From Candidatus Solibacter sp. (lineage in GTDB: Bacteria > Acidobacteriota > Terriglobia > Bryobacterales > Bryobacteraceae): DNA of 9,050 nt. Of this stretch, positions 1 through 6,751 are shown piece after piece. The DNA lies in NCBI GenBank assembly GCA_017883345.1, contig JADGNT010000153.1:1-9050 (forward strand), given 5' to 3'. Positions within the stretch are counted from its first letter, which is position 1. Every line of letters starts with the position of its first letter. A program made the translations under genes and the position numbers. The notes beneath the pieces were generated by a model, which searched no databases, was not told where the DNA came from, and was given only the letters and a program-made list of their open reading frames with translations.

Positions 1-110
1 ACACGCTCCAGCGACCGGGTTGCCCCGTAGCCCATCGGCGCGCTACTGTCGATCTCGCTGCGCTCGCTCTTACAACTGGCGCTGTCGTCGTCTGGGGTCA
101 GCCTTTTTTT
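1..110 (-). CDS. -1-frame continuation of the transposase-like gene, partial at the window edge
   Basis: After the A9 run, the -1 frame is open for 36 codons to the edge of the window. It reads KRLTPDDDSASCKSERSE and then IDSSAPMGYGATRSLERV. The segment K-S-E-R-S-x-x-D-S-x-A-P-M-G with T-R-S-x-E-R-V is what I expect downstream of the second HTH in full-length members of this family, so one gene crosses frames here rather than two unrelated ORFs meeting. The -1 frame has a TAA at 113-111, so it cannot be translated from further upstream on its own and has no start codon or ribosome site. The catalytic part would lie outside the window. The family match is from memory; the open frame and the stop are read directly. 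Confidence 0.65.
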
Positions 111-559
111 TTAACCGCGCGCAGCCGTCCGTCGTGAATCGCTTTGTGCAGCGTGGTGCCCGCCACACCGATCTCGCCACTCACCTCCGGTACGCTCTTG
201 CCCTCGTCGAACAGGGCCTGTGCCCGCTGCTTCACCTCTGGTGTCAGCACGTTCGCCGAACGCCGCCGCGGCTTCCGGAAGAAACCTTCGGCCCCCTGTT
301 GCCGATGCACCTTCATGTATCGTTTCACCGTCGCCAACGGCACTCCGAACGCCCGCACGATGTCTTGCTGCCGCACCGTCTTATTGGCGACCAGTTGGCT
401 GGTATACATGCGGAAGGTCTTCAGATCCTTCTCGTCGTGCTGAAATACCGGCAATAGACCGTGGAAATAGACCACCTTCCCGTCCTCCTGTTGGAATGCC
501 AAGTCCTCGGTAATGGAGGTCAGGCCCTGCGGAAAGATCGGCAACTGAAGCTGCGGCAT
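98..559 (-). CDS. Transposase-like protein, N-terminal double helix-turn-helix part (frame 0 of a frameshifted gene)
   Basis: A 153-residue protein beginning MPQLQLPIFPQG, an opening I recognise from a family of IS-borne HTH/transposase proteins common in Planctomycetes and Acidobacteriota. The start at 559 is preferred over the in-frame ATG at 610 because the family opens with this motif and an AAAGGAG ribosome site lies 11 nt upstream. Two helix-turn-helix units are visible: about residues 61-90 (QQDIVRAFGVPLATVKRY) and about 121-148 (VPEVSGEIGVAGTTLHKAI), suggesting DNA binding. The frame ends in VKKKG then TGA directly after nine A residues. The rest of the family protein continues in the -1 frame (see next entries), so this is either the short product of a slippage-controlled gene or a broken gene. 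The substrate DNA is unknown. Confidence 0.72.
   Translation of the reverse strand: MPQLQLPIFPQGLTSITEDLAFQQEDGKVVYFHGLLPVFQHDEKDLKTFRMYTSQLVANKTVRQQDIVRAFGVPLATVKRYMKVHRQQGAEGFFRKPRRRSANVLTPEVKQRAQALFDEGKSVPEVSGEIGVAGTTLHKAIHDGRLRAVKKKG
104..112 (-). other. A9 homopolymer: candidate slippage site or frameshift mutation
   Basis: The minus strand reads GTT AAA AAA AAA GGC TGA in frame 0. One extra A in the transcript, or a -1 shift by the ribosome on the A run, bypasses the TGA and joins the HTH part to the conserved downstream part. A9 is long enough for RNA polymerase slippage in bacteria, and A-runs are known recoding sites in several IS families. Only a weak stem is visible just downstream, so transcriptional slippage seems likelier than structure-stimulated ribosomal frameshifting. 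A plain indel mutation or a sequencing error in the homopolymer gives the same picture. Confidence 0.55.
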
Positions 560-570
560 GGCCCCAGTTT

Positions 571-577
571 CTCCTTT
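571..577 (-). promoter_or_regulatory. Ribosome binding site of the transposase-like gene
   Basis: AAAGGAG on the minus strand, 11 nt before the ATG at 559. It decides the start in favour of the family-typical MPQLQ opening over the upstream in-frame ATG at 610. Confidence 0.6.
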
Positions 578-682
578 AGCGCCGCACGGAGCAACCAGCC
601 GGATCGGCAAATCCGGGTCAGGTCATTTTCCTCGCCAGCCCAAAATCCCTGGGCGGGATCGGGAGTTCGGAGACTCTACGCG

Positions 683-700
683 GCACGCAGGAGTGCGTGC
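683..700. repeat. Small perfect hairpin between the operon end and the IS-like element
   Basis: GCACGC and GCGTGC form a perfect 6-bp stem around a 6-nt loop, 18 nt beyond the stop codon of the last operon gene. No U-tract follows in the operon direction, so it is at best a weak or non-canonical terminator. It could equally be a short dispersed repeat. The rest of 560-717 holds a second short inverted repeat (ATCCC/GGGAT at 645-659) and nothing else I can name. Confidence 0.35.
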
Positions 701-717
701 GCCACGACACCACTGCC

Positions 718-1512
718 TTACCGCTCGAACCGCAAGCAGGCGCGGCCCAGATAGATTTCGTCGCCGGGGCGCAGTTTCTCGCCGCGGCGATCGCCGGCGG
801 GGACTTCGATGGAGCGCCCGTCGCGGAAGACGCGGGTGCCGAATTCGCTGCCGTCGTCGCACAGACGGTAGTCGCCCGCGTCCAGCCGGATGTGCGCGTG
901 CTTGCGGCTCACCGTGGCGTTGGCCTCGTCGGCGCCTTCTTCGAAGACCACATCGTTGCGCCGCACCATGCGATGGTCGGCATCGGTCAATTCAGGCATA
1001 CGGCCGATGTTGGTCCGGGCCCTTTCTAGCCGGTACTCGGGGCTCGCGGTCTTGCCTTTGACCAGGATCACGCGCCCGGTTGCGGCGGCGGGGGCTGCTG
1101 CCTGAGCCGCAGCCTGAGCCGCGGCCTGGGTTCTCGCCGGTTCCGCCGAATACGCAATCTCAAACGCGCGCAGTCCGGCTTCGGCGGTGCGCACTTCCAC
1201 CGAAAACCCGCGCGGCAGCTCGCACTGGCTGCCCTCCAACCCAGCGCGGATGTCCTCGCCCAGACGCTCGCCGAAGGCGGCTTGCAGGATGGTGCGGCGC
1301 TCGGCTTCGGCGGATACCAGGGTCACCACCACGCGCGCGAACGGGAACACGCGGCGTCCGCGAGCGACAATCTGGACCTTGCTTTCCACCTTCGCCAGAA
1401 TCGCGCGGTGCAGCAGCAGCAACTCGTTGGAATCGGCCGGGCCGAACATGCGCTCCGTCCAGCGATGGAAACCGCGCTCGATGGTTTTTTCGATTTCCGA
1501 AAAAAGGCTCAT
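718..1512 (-). CDS. FhaA-like protein: DUF3662-type N-terminal domain plus C-terminal FHA domain
   Basis: A 264-residue cytoplasmic adaptor without membrane segments. Residues 1-115 (MSLFSEIEKTIERGF, ERMFGP, RGRRVFPFARVVV) resemble the DUF3662 domain that opens mycobacterial FhaA. An Ala/Gln-rich linker (about 123-143) follows, then an FHA domain at about 145-264. Phosphothreonine-pocket residues are visible: R171 in NIGR, S202 and H205 in VSRKHAHI. The usual NGT is replaced by F224-G-T in GSEFGT, so the Asn that normally contacts the peptide is missing. In mycobacteria FhaA binds phosphorylated MviN and regulates peptidoglycan precursor flow; a similar read-out role is inferred. Mycobacterial FhaA is about twice as long. 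The ATG overlaps the stop of the upstream SEDS-PBP gene by 4 nt (ATGA), indicating translational coupling. It is the last operon gene visible. Confidence 0.9.
   Translation of the reverse strand: MSLFSEIEKTIERGFHRWTERMFGPADSNELLLLHRAILAKVESKVQIVARGRRVFPFARVVVTLVSAEAERRTILQAAFGERLGEDIRAGLEGSQCELPRGFSVEVRTAEAGLRAFEIAYSAEPARTQAAAQAAAQAAAPAAATGRVILVKGKTASPEYRLERARTNIGRMPELTDADHRMVRRNDVVFEEGADEANATVSRKHAHIRLDAGDYRLCDDGSEFGTRVFRDGRSIEVPAGDRRGEKLRPGDEIYLGRACLRFER
1097..1132. repeat. Three 12-bp tandem repeats encoding the Ala/Gln linker of the FhaA-like protein
   Basis: The plus strand carries GCTGCCTGAGCC, GCAGCCTGAGCC and a degenerate GCGGCCTGGGTT in direct succession. On the coding strand they give the AAAQAAAQ-type spacer between the DUF3662-like and FHA domains. 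Repeats of this sort readily change copy number, so linker length probably varies between strains. Confidence 0.7.
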
Positions 1513-4500
1513 GGTTGAAGTCCCGTCTGGATCAGCCCCATTTTGACGGCCGCGTTGACGATCTCCGCCCCGGCCGGCGCGGCCGCCGTACCGCCGTACA
1601 CTCCATTCTCCACCAGGACGGAGTACGCGATCTTGCGCCCCGCCCCGCCGTACGGCGCGAAGCCGATGAACCAGGCGTGCGACGGCGCGCCGGCCAGTTC
1701 CGCGGTGCCGGTCTTGCCGGCGACGGCGACGCTCGCCGCGCCGCGCCGCCCGGTGCCGCTTGTCACCACTTCCCGCATGAAGCGGCCCAGCGTGGCGGCC
1801 GCATCGGCGGGCAGGATGACGGCGGGCGGCGCCACGCGAACGTTATTCTCGTCGGCCAGCCAGCGGCCTTGCGGCATGGCGCCGTTATTGGCAATGGTGG
1901 CGGCCACGCGCGCCATCTGGAACGGCGATGCCACTACTTCGCCCTGTCCGTAGGCCGATTGCGCCAGTGCCTTCTTCAACTCCGCGGCGGTATCCGGCGA
2001 TGCGGCGGCGATGCCGAGCAGCGTGGCCGTATCGTGCAGCTCGCCAGCGCCCACGTCGTAGGCGCCCAACTGCGCGAAGTAGGCGTTGCAGGAGACCACC
2101 ATCCCGTGCTCCAGATCGAGCGTGCCGTGCGGCGATTTGTCCTGCACGTCGTCGCGGATGGGGCGCCTGGAACCCTTCAGGAAGTTGCCCACGCGCCCAT
2201 CCGGCAAGCGCTCGCACTGGTACGTCTTGTGGGCCAGTTGCGCGTCCTTGCGTAGCGCCGCCATGGCGGTCACCACCTTGAATGTGGAGCCCGGCGGATA
2301 GAGACCGTAGCGCGCGCGATCCAGGTAGGGATTGGCCTCGTCCTGCACTGTGCCCTCGACGGGCAGGGGGAAACTGACGGCGGCCAGCAGGTCGCCCGTG
2401 GCCGGATCCATCACCACGGCCGCGCCCTTGGTCTGGCCGGACTGCTTCAACTGATTGCGCAGGATCTCGGCGACTTTGACTTCGAAGCGCGCGTCGATCG
2501 ACATACGGACATCGCGCGGGCGGTCCAGCACGCGGCGCACTTCGGGATGGTTGGGCTCGCGGCGGTGGCGCAAGAGCGGCACCAGCTCGCGGTAATCGTA
2601 GCGCAGCACGCGATCCATCTTGCCGGTGGACGGATTCCTGACATCCACCAGCGTGGGCCGGTCGTCATACCCGCGCAGGCGGCGCGCCGAATCGCGCTCC
2701 ACGAAGCTGGTGTTGGTGGCGCCCCAGCGGGTGCGCGTGCGCAAGTCGCCCAACAGGTCGAACATCAGCCCGCCAAAGGGATAGTGGCGGGCCTCGGCGC
2801 GCGGGCAGGCGCGGTCGATATCGATGCCGAGGGCCTGGTAATCGGCGCGATGCTGGGCCAGTTCGCTCCAGTTGCTGGTGGCCAGCGGCAGGCCGTTCCG
2901 GTCGTAGATGGTGCCCTTGGGGATGTCGCGCATGATGGACTGCAATCGCGGATTGTACTGGTAGCGGCGCCCGCCATCGGCTTGTACCACCAGCGTACCC
3001 GCGCCAATGGTGGGACCGCTGCGGAAGACTTCGATGTAGGCGGCTTTGCCCACGATCGCGGCGGCGCCGATGGCGAAGAAGACGCCGGCGACGGTGAGCG
3101 GGAGGCGGAAAGGCTCGGAAGATCGCTCGCTCACGCTCGCGGCTCTGATCGGAGCCCCGACGGGGTGCCCTCTGGGCCTGGAGGGGTTGTCTGTCCCCAG
3201 CAGGATGCCGAACATCGCAAAGTTGGCCAGCATCGCGGTGCGCCCGTAACTCAGAAACGGGGTGACCACTCCAGACAGCGGCAGTACGCCGAGCGATCCG
3301 CCGGCAATCAACAGGATCTGCAGTGCCGTAGCGGCCCCGATCCCTACGGCCAGGAAGAATTCGTAGTCGGACCGCGCGCGCAGGGCGATGCGGAAGCTCC
3401 TGTAAACCAGGAACGCGTACAGCGCGAAGACCGCCGCGATGCCCAGGAACCCCCACTGCTCGCCCAGCGCGGAGAGGATCAGGTCGGTATGCCCGGCGGG
3501 CACAAATTGCGGGTCGCCCCGGCCCATGCCGGTGCCGGCGAGTCCGCCGGTGGCGTAGGCCCACAGCGAATGTGCCAACTGATCGCCGCCGTGCACCAGG
3601 TTGTCCCAGGGGGAAAGCCACATGGAGACGCGCTCGCCCACGGTGTGCGGCACGCCCAGCACGTAGCCGGCGGCGAAGCCCGCGCCCAGCAGCGTCAACC
3701 CGGCCAGCGGCACGAAGGCGCTGCCGCGCGCCACTCCGTAAAGCGTCAGAAACAGGCAGGCGAACACCAGCGCCGGGCCCATGTCCTTTTGCAGAAAGAA
3801 AAATGCCAGCGAGAGCGCCACCGAGACCAGCGCGGGCAGGGTGTACTCCACCGGCGGGATATCGATGCGCGAGGTCAGCGCGGCCAGCGTTGGGCGATTT
3901 TCCCTCGCGTGGCGGAGCACGTCCCAACACCGCGCGAAATATCCCGCCAGGAAAAACACCAGCAGCACGCGGATGATCTCCACCGGCTGGAAGCCCAACA
4001 GGTTCACCTTGGCGTCACTCGTGCCGGGGCCGGACCCGAACAGCACCAGCGCCACGCTTAACCCGAAGCTGGCCAGCAGCGGCACAAAGCTCAACTTACC
4101 GGTGAGCCGTTGGTAGTTGAACCCGCTGAACACGGCCAGCAGCACCACGCCGCCCGCCGCGCCCTGCGCGAAATCCACGAACAGCAGGTTGTCGCGCACC
4201 GGATCGCGCAGGCTCACCATGAGGATCAGCCCGATGCCGCTGAGCGCCAGTAGCGCCGGCAGAAACATCTGGTCGCCCTGGAAACCGCGCAGGCTCCAGA
4301 ACACGTGCACCAGCCAGAACGCGCCGAAGAAGATGCCGCACCACAAATAGAAGGCGCGCTGGAACTGCGCCGGACGCCGCACCACCACGAGCGGCTTCAA
4401 CTGGCGGAATTGCTCGCTGGTCAGCAGTTTCTTGTGCGCGATGCCGCCGACGTTCGGGAGGGTACCTGAGCCGTAGTAGATGTCGCGCGCCGCCGCGTCG

Positions 4501-4775
4501 CGCTCGCCGCTCTTGGGGAAGAACGGGGTGAGCGCCGGGAGCAACTCCTCGCGCGCGCCCAGCTCGTTCAGATTGAGCAGGCGCTTGGCGGAGAGGCCGG
4601 CCTCCACCTCGCCGAGCCCTTCCGATTTGGCCTTGTGCACCTGGTAGAGTCCGGCCGCCACCAGCAGGCTCGCCACCACGGTGAGCAGGAACTCGCGGCC
4701 GCGCCAGGCCGCGCGTTGTCCCGGTAGGTCCCGTGCGGACGCGCGCTCCACGGATCTGCTGCGGGTGACGGCCAT
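1509..4775 (-). CDS. SEDS (RodA/FtsW) glycosyltransferase fused to class B penicillin-binding transpeptidase
   Basis: A 1088-residue membrane protein that should both polymerise glycan strands from lipid II and crosslink them. It opens with a membrane helix (about 28-45) and an extracytoplasmic loop of roughly 85 residues not usual for RodA. A polytopic SEDS core follows to about residue 525, with its signatures: FQPVEIIRV, QKDMGPALV (D331, the expected catalytic Asp), ERVSMWLSPWDN, HTDLILSALGEQWGFLG and GVVTPFLSYGRTAML. After a repeat-derived linker (about 526-552) comes another membrane helix (about 556-578), a pedestal region with GTIYDRNGLPLATSN, and the transpeptidase with all three motifs: STFK (S830, K833), SCN (S895, N897) and KTGTAE (K1021). 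The start lies 1 nt after the kinase stop with no clear ribosome site, suggesting coupling. Mycobacterial RodA and PbpA are separate genes totalling about 960 residues. Elongation (RodA/PBP2) rather than division is inferred from operon context only. Confidence 0.95.
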   Translation of the reverse strand: MAVTRSRSVERASARDLPGQRAAWRGREFLLTVVASLLVAAGLYQVHKAKSEGLGEVEAGLSAKRLLNLNELGAREELLPALTPFFPKSGERDAAARDIYYGSGTLPNVGGIAHKKLLTSEQFRQLKPLVVVRRPAQFQRAFYLWCGIFFGAFWLVHVFWSLRGFQGDQMFLPALLALSGIGLILMVSLRDPVRDNLLFVDFAQGAAGGVVLLAVFSGFNYQRLTGKLSFVPLLASFGLSVALVLFGSGPGTSDAKVNLLGFQPVEIIRVLLVFFLAGYFARCWDVLRHARENRPTLAALTSRIDIPPVEYTLPALVSVALSLAFFFLQKDMGPALVFACLFLTLYGVARGSAFVPLAGLTLLGAGFAAGYVLGVPHTVGERVSMWLSPWDNLVHGGDQLAHSLWAYATGGLAGTGMGRGDPQFVPAGHTDLILSALGEQWGFLGIAAVFALYAFLVYRSFRIALRARSDYEFFLAVGIGAATALQILLIAGGSLGVLPLSGVVTPFLSYGRTAMLANFAMFGILLGTDNPSRPRGHPVGAPIRAASVSERSSEPFRLPLTVAGVFFAIGAAAIVGKAAYIEVFRSGPTIGAGTLVVQADGGRRYQYNPRLQSIMRDIPKGTIYDRNGLPLATSNWSELAQHRADYQALGIDIDRACPRAEARHYPFGGLMFDLLGDLRTRTRWGATNTSFVERDSARRLRGYDDRPTLVDVRNPSTGKMDRVLRYDYRELVPLLRHRREPNHPEVRRVLDRPRDVRMSIDARFEVKVAEILRNQLKQSGQTKGAAVVMDPATGDLLAAVSFPLPVEGTVQDEANPYLDRARYGLYPPGSTFKVVTAMAALRKDAQLAHKTYQCERLPDGRVGNFLKGSRRPIRDDVQDKSPHGTLDLEHGMVVSCNAYFAQLGAYDVGAGELHDTATLLGIAAASPDTAAELKKALAQSAYGQGEVVASPFQMARVAATIANNGAMPQGRWLADENNVRVAPPAVILPADAAATLGRFMREVVTSGTGRRGAASVAVAGKTGTAELAGAPSHAWFIGFAPYGGAGRKIAYSVLVENGVYGGTAAAPAGAEIVNAAVKMGLIQTGLQP
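3124..3198. repeat. Two adjacent dispersed-repeat fragments inside the SEDS-PBP interdomain linker
   Basis: Positions 3124-3149 match the stem of the intergenic inverted repeat at 6778-6856 in 23 of 26 bases. Positions 3162-3178 (GGGGTGCCCTCTGGGCC) are identical over 17 bases to 5708-5724 in the kinase gene, and both copies are followed by CTGTCCCC (3191-3198 here, 5730-5737 there). Together they encode about residues 526-551, the hydrophilic linker between the SEDS and transpeptidase halves, in frame and without stop codons. This points to repeat elements captured as linker sequence. Confidence 0.75.
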
Positions 4776-4776
4776 A

Positions 4777-6744
4777 TCAGTGGGGGCCGATCTGGGGGTC
4801 GCTCTCGATCTGGTGCAGCCGGAAATTCACGCTCTCCAGGCTGAGCCGCACGCGCACCAGGTTGACGATTGCCTTGCCCCACGGCGAGATGCCTTGATAC
4901 AGCTCTTCGGCGCGCTTGTAATCGTCGGCGGCGCGCTGGATCTGGTCCTTCTCCGGCGGCAGCCCGCGCACGTTGCGCGAATCCCACCAGAGGCGGTCGC
5001 CGCGATCGCGATAGCCATCGGCCAGCAGCAATTTCTCGCGATTGCCCAACGCGTAGCCGCGCATCCGCGCCTGTTGCAGGGCCTCGTAACCTTTGTCGAT
5101 ATCCTTCAGGCCGTAGACATAGACGCGCGCCAGGCCGAGTTCGGGATCGGGCGATTTGGGCAGCAGCTTTTGCGCCTCATCGAACTTCTCCACGGCGACA
5201 CTCAGCTCCTGCGCGCTGCGATGGCTGGTGCCGTTGATGCGCGCCAGATGGCCTTCGCACAGGCGGAGTTTGCCGCGGACACTATCCTCGGGGTCCACCG
5301 CCAGCGCCCGCGCCGCCATGGTGCGCGCGCGTTCCCATTCCTTCTCATAGATCAACTGGGATTCGTTGTTGCGGTAGGTATCGATCACGTGGTCCGTCGC
5401 CGCGACAAACTTCTGCTTCACCACTTTTCGCGGTCCGTGCAAAAGGAAAGACGAAGCACTGCCCCTGGAAAGTTCCGTCCATCTGGCCCAGATCTGGTCG
5501 AGGTCGGTAAGCTGTTCGGCTTCAATCTCGCGCGCCAGTTGTTGGCCGTGCTGATAGAACAGATAGTTCGAGGTCAGGATCCATCCGCCATACAGGACGC
5601 CGGCGAGCATCAGAAACAGCAGGACCCGCATGATGCCACCGTAGGCCGAGGGGACAGACCAGTGCCCAGGGGCCGCCCACCCAAGCCGCGATTTTTGCGG
5701 CAAGGGGGGGGTGCCCTCTGGGCCCCAGACTGTCCCCGGGTTTGCGCCAGGGAGTGCCGTGCGCCGCGTCTCGTCTCCCGCCGCATCTTCGCCCGGGACC
5801 GCGGTGCGCCGCGTCTCGTCCCCCGCCGCATCTCCGCGCGGGCGGAAAGTTCGCCGCGTGGCGTCCAGATCTTCGCTCACCGCGGCCACCGGAGTCCCGC
5901 CCTGGAACGCCTCCAGGTCGGCGCCGAACTCGCGGGCGGATGGGTAGCGCAGTTCCGGGTTCGGCGCCATCGACTTGATGAGGACGCGGCGCAGCGGCTC
6001 GGGGCAGGGATCGGGCGCCGGGGGCGGCGCGATCCGCGAGCGGATCATGCGCTCCAGCCGCTCGGTATTGTCGGCGTGGTAGGGTTGCAAGCCGGTGACC
6101 ATCTCGTAGAGCATGACAGCCAGCGACCACAAGTCCGAGCCCACATTGACTTCGCCGAGATCGAGCCGCTCCGGCGAAGCGTAGGGCACGCTGCCGAATT
6201 CGTTGCGCGTCAGGCGGCGCGACATCGAAAGCGCCTTGGCGATGCCAAAATCCAGCACACGCACCTCGCCGCGCGCATCGATGCGTATGTTCTTGGGCTT
6301 GATGTCGCCGTGCACCACGCCGCGGAATTCCTTGCCGCCGATCGCGATTTCGAGATTGTGCGCGTTGTCCAGGGTCTTGGCGACGGCGATGGCAACATCG
6401 GTGGCGAACCCGACGGCGAGCGGCCCGCGGCGCATCAACTCCGCCAGATCCTGCCCGTCGATGTACTCCATGGCGACAAAGAAGAAACCGTCGGCGTCGC
6501 CCGAGCCGTAGACGCGCACCACGCGCGGGTCGATGGCGGCCAGGTGCGCCTGCAATTCGGCGCCGCGGCGTTCGGCTTCAATGGCGGCGATGGTATCGGC
6601 GTCGGTGGCGTGCTCGATCAGCTTGAGCGCCACGGTGCCGCCGTTCTCGGTGTCCTGTGCGAGGTATACGTCGGCCATTCCGCCGCGTCCCAGCTTGCGG
6701 ACGATCTCATACTTGCCGATTTTGCGGCTGGCCGGGGCGATCAT
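4777..6744 (-). CDS. Receptor-type Ser/Thr protein kinase with TPR-like extracytoplasmic domain
   Basis: A 655-residue single-pass membrane kinase of the PknB class. The kinase domain spans about residues 12-280: glycine loop GRGGMADV (19-26), VALK with K41, HGDIKPKN (catalytic D147, N152), DFG at 165-167 and SPE at 190-192. The Arg of the usual HRD is Gly (H145-G-D), making it a non-RD kinase that may not need activation-loop phosphorylation. A cytoplasmic linker (281-370) carries three TRRT motifs 15 residues apart and a palindrome-encoded Pro/Gly stretch. One membrane helix lies at about 371-392. The C-terminal part (about 395-655) is helical with TPR-like segments such as WERARTMAARALAVDPED; no PASTA domain is present. 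A GGTGAGG ribosome site lies 7 nt before the ATG. The stop lies 1 nt before the SEDS-PBP start. Targets are inferred to be the neighbouring wall-synthesis and FHA proteins. Confidence 0.95.
   Translation of the reverse strand: MIAPASRKIGKYEIVRKLGRGGMADVYLAQDTENGGTVALKLIEHATDADTIAAIEAERRGAELQAHLAAIDPRVVRVYGSGDADGFFFVAMEYIDGQDLAELMRRGPLAVGFATDVAIAVAKTLDNAHNLEIAIGGKEFRGVVHGDIKPKNIRIDARGEVRVLDFGIAKALSMSRRLTRNEFGSVPYASPERLDLGEVNVGSDLWSLAVMLYEMVTGLQPYHADNTERLERMIRSRIAPPPAPDPCPEPLRRVLIKSMAPNPELRYPSAREFGADLEAFQGGTPVAAVSEDLDATRRTFRPRGDAAGDETRRTAVPGEDAAGDETRRTALPGANPGTVWGPEGTPPLPQKSRLGWAAPGHWSVPSAYGGIMRVLLFLMLAGVLYGGWILTSNYLFYQHGQQLAREIEAEQLTDLDQIWARWTELSRGSASSFLLHGPRKVVKQKFVAATDHVIDTYRNNESQLIYEKEWERARTMAARALAVDPEDSVRGKLRLCEGHLARINGTSHRSAQELSVAVEKFDEAQKLLPKSPDPELGLARVYVYGLKDIDKGYEALQQARMRGYALGNREKLLLADGYRDRGDRLWWDSRNVRGLPPEKDQIQRAADDYKRAEELYQGISPWGKAIVNLVRVRLSLESVNFRLHQIESDPQIGPH
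5650..5737. repeat. 88-bp imperfect palindrome inside the kinase juxtamembrane linker
   Basis: The element begins GGGGACAG (5650-5657) and ends with its exact complement CTGTCCCC (5730-5737). Its arms are imperfectly complementary along most of their length and meet at a small CCGC/GCGG hairpin near 5693. It is symmetric and of MITE or REP-like size. It lies wholly within the kinase gene and encodes about residues 336-365 (VWGPEGTPPLPQKSR and following), just before the membrane helix. Part of the right arm recurs in the SEDS-PBP gene at 3162-3198. Confidence 0.7.
5759..5866. repeat. 45-bp tandem repeat encoding 15-residue TRRT units in the kinase
   Basis: Two close copies start at 5759 and 5804, and a degenerate third is recognisable at 5849-5866, all beginning GTGCGCCGCGT or a close variant. 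On the protein they give DAAGDETRRTAVPGE, DAAGDETRRTALPGA and an older LDATRRTFRPRG, placing TRRT at residues 296-299, 311-314 and 326-329, between the kinase domain and the membrane. The exact 15-residue period keeps the reading frame. Confidence 0.85.
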
Positions 6745-6751
6745 CGGTGGG

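Larger units (their letters stand above)
1..624 (-). mobile_element. Partial insertion-sequence-like element at the 3' end of the operon
   Basis: This region holds a transposase-like helix-turn-helix gene transcribed leftward and cut by the window edge. Only the upstream side of the element is visible. Its boundary must lie between the FHA gene stop at 718 and the transposase start at 559; the value of 624 is a guess. The stretch just upstream of the gene (about 596-624) could hold the terminal inverted repeat, but with the other end outside the window this cannot be tested. No target-site duplication can be identified. The element did not interrupt any operon gene seen here. Confidence 0.5.

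Noticed and set aside
596..624. Terminal inverted repeat of the IS-like element
   Set aside because: The other end of the element lies outside the window, so no complementarity or target duplication can be shown.
645..659. ATCCC/GGGAT inverted repeat as an operon terminator
   Set aside because: A 5-bp stem with no U-tract in the direction of transcription; too weak to call.
1080..2255. A 391-codon plus-strand open frame spanning the SEDS-PBP and FhaA-like genes
   Set aside because: It overlaps two coupled minus-strand genes with intact motifs, and its translation is low-complexity Arg/Pro sequence.
2665..3930. A 421-codon minus-strand open frame in another register of the SEDS-PBP gene
   Set aside because: Arg-rich out-of-frame reading of the same GC-rich DNA, with no membrane segments or motifs; the true frame is continuous across it.
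2547..4061. A 504-codon plus-strand open frame opposite the SEDS-PBP gene
   Set aside because: Composition rich in Gly, Gln, Arg and His without domain signatures; the minus strand here encodes clear SEDS motifs.
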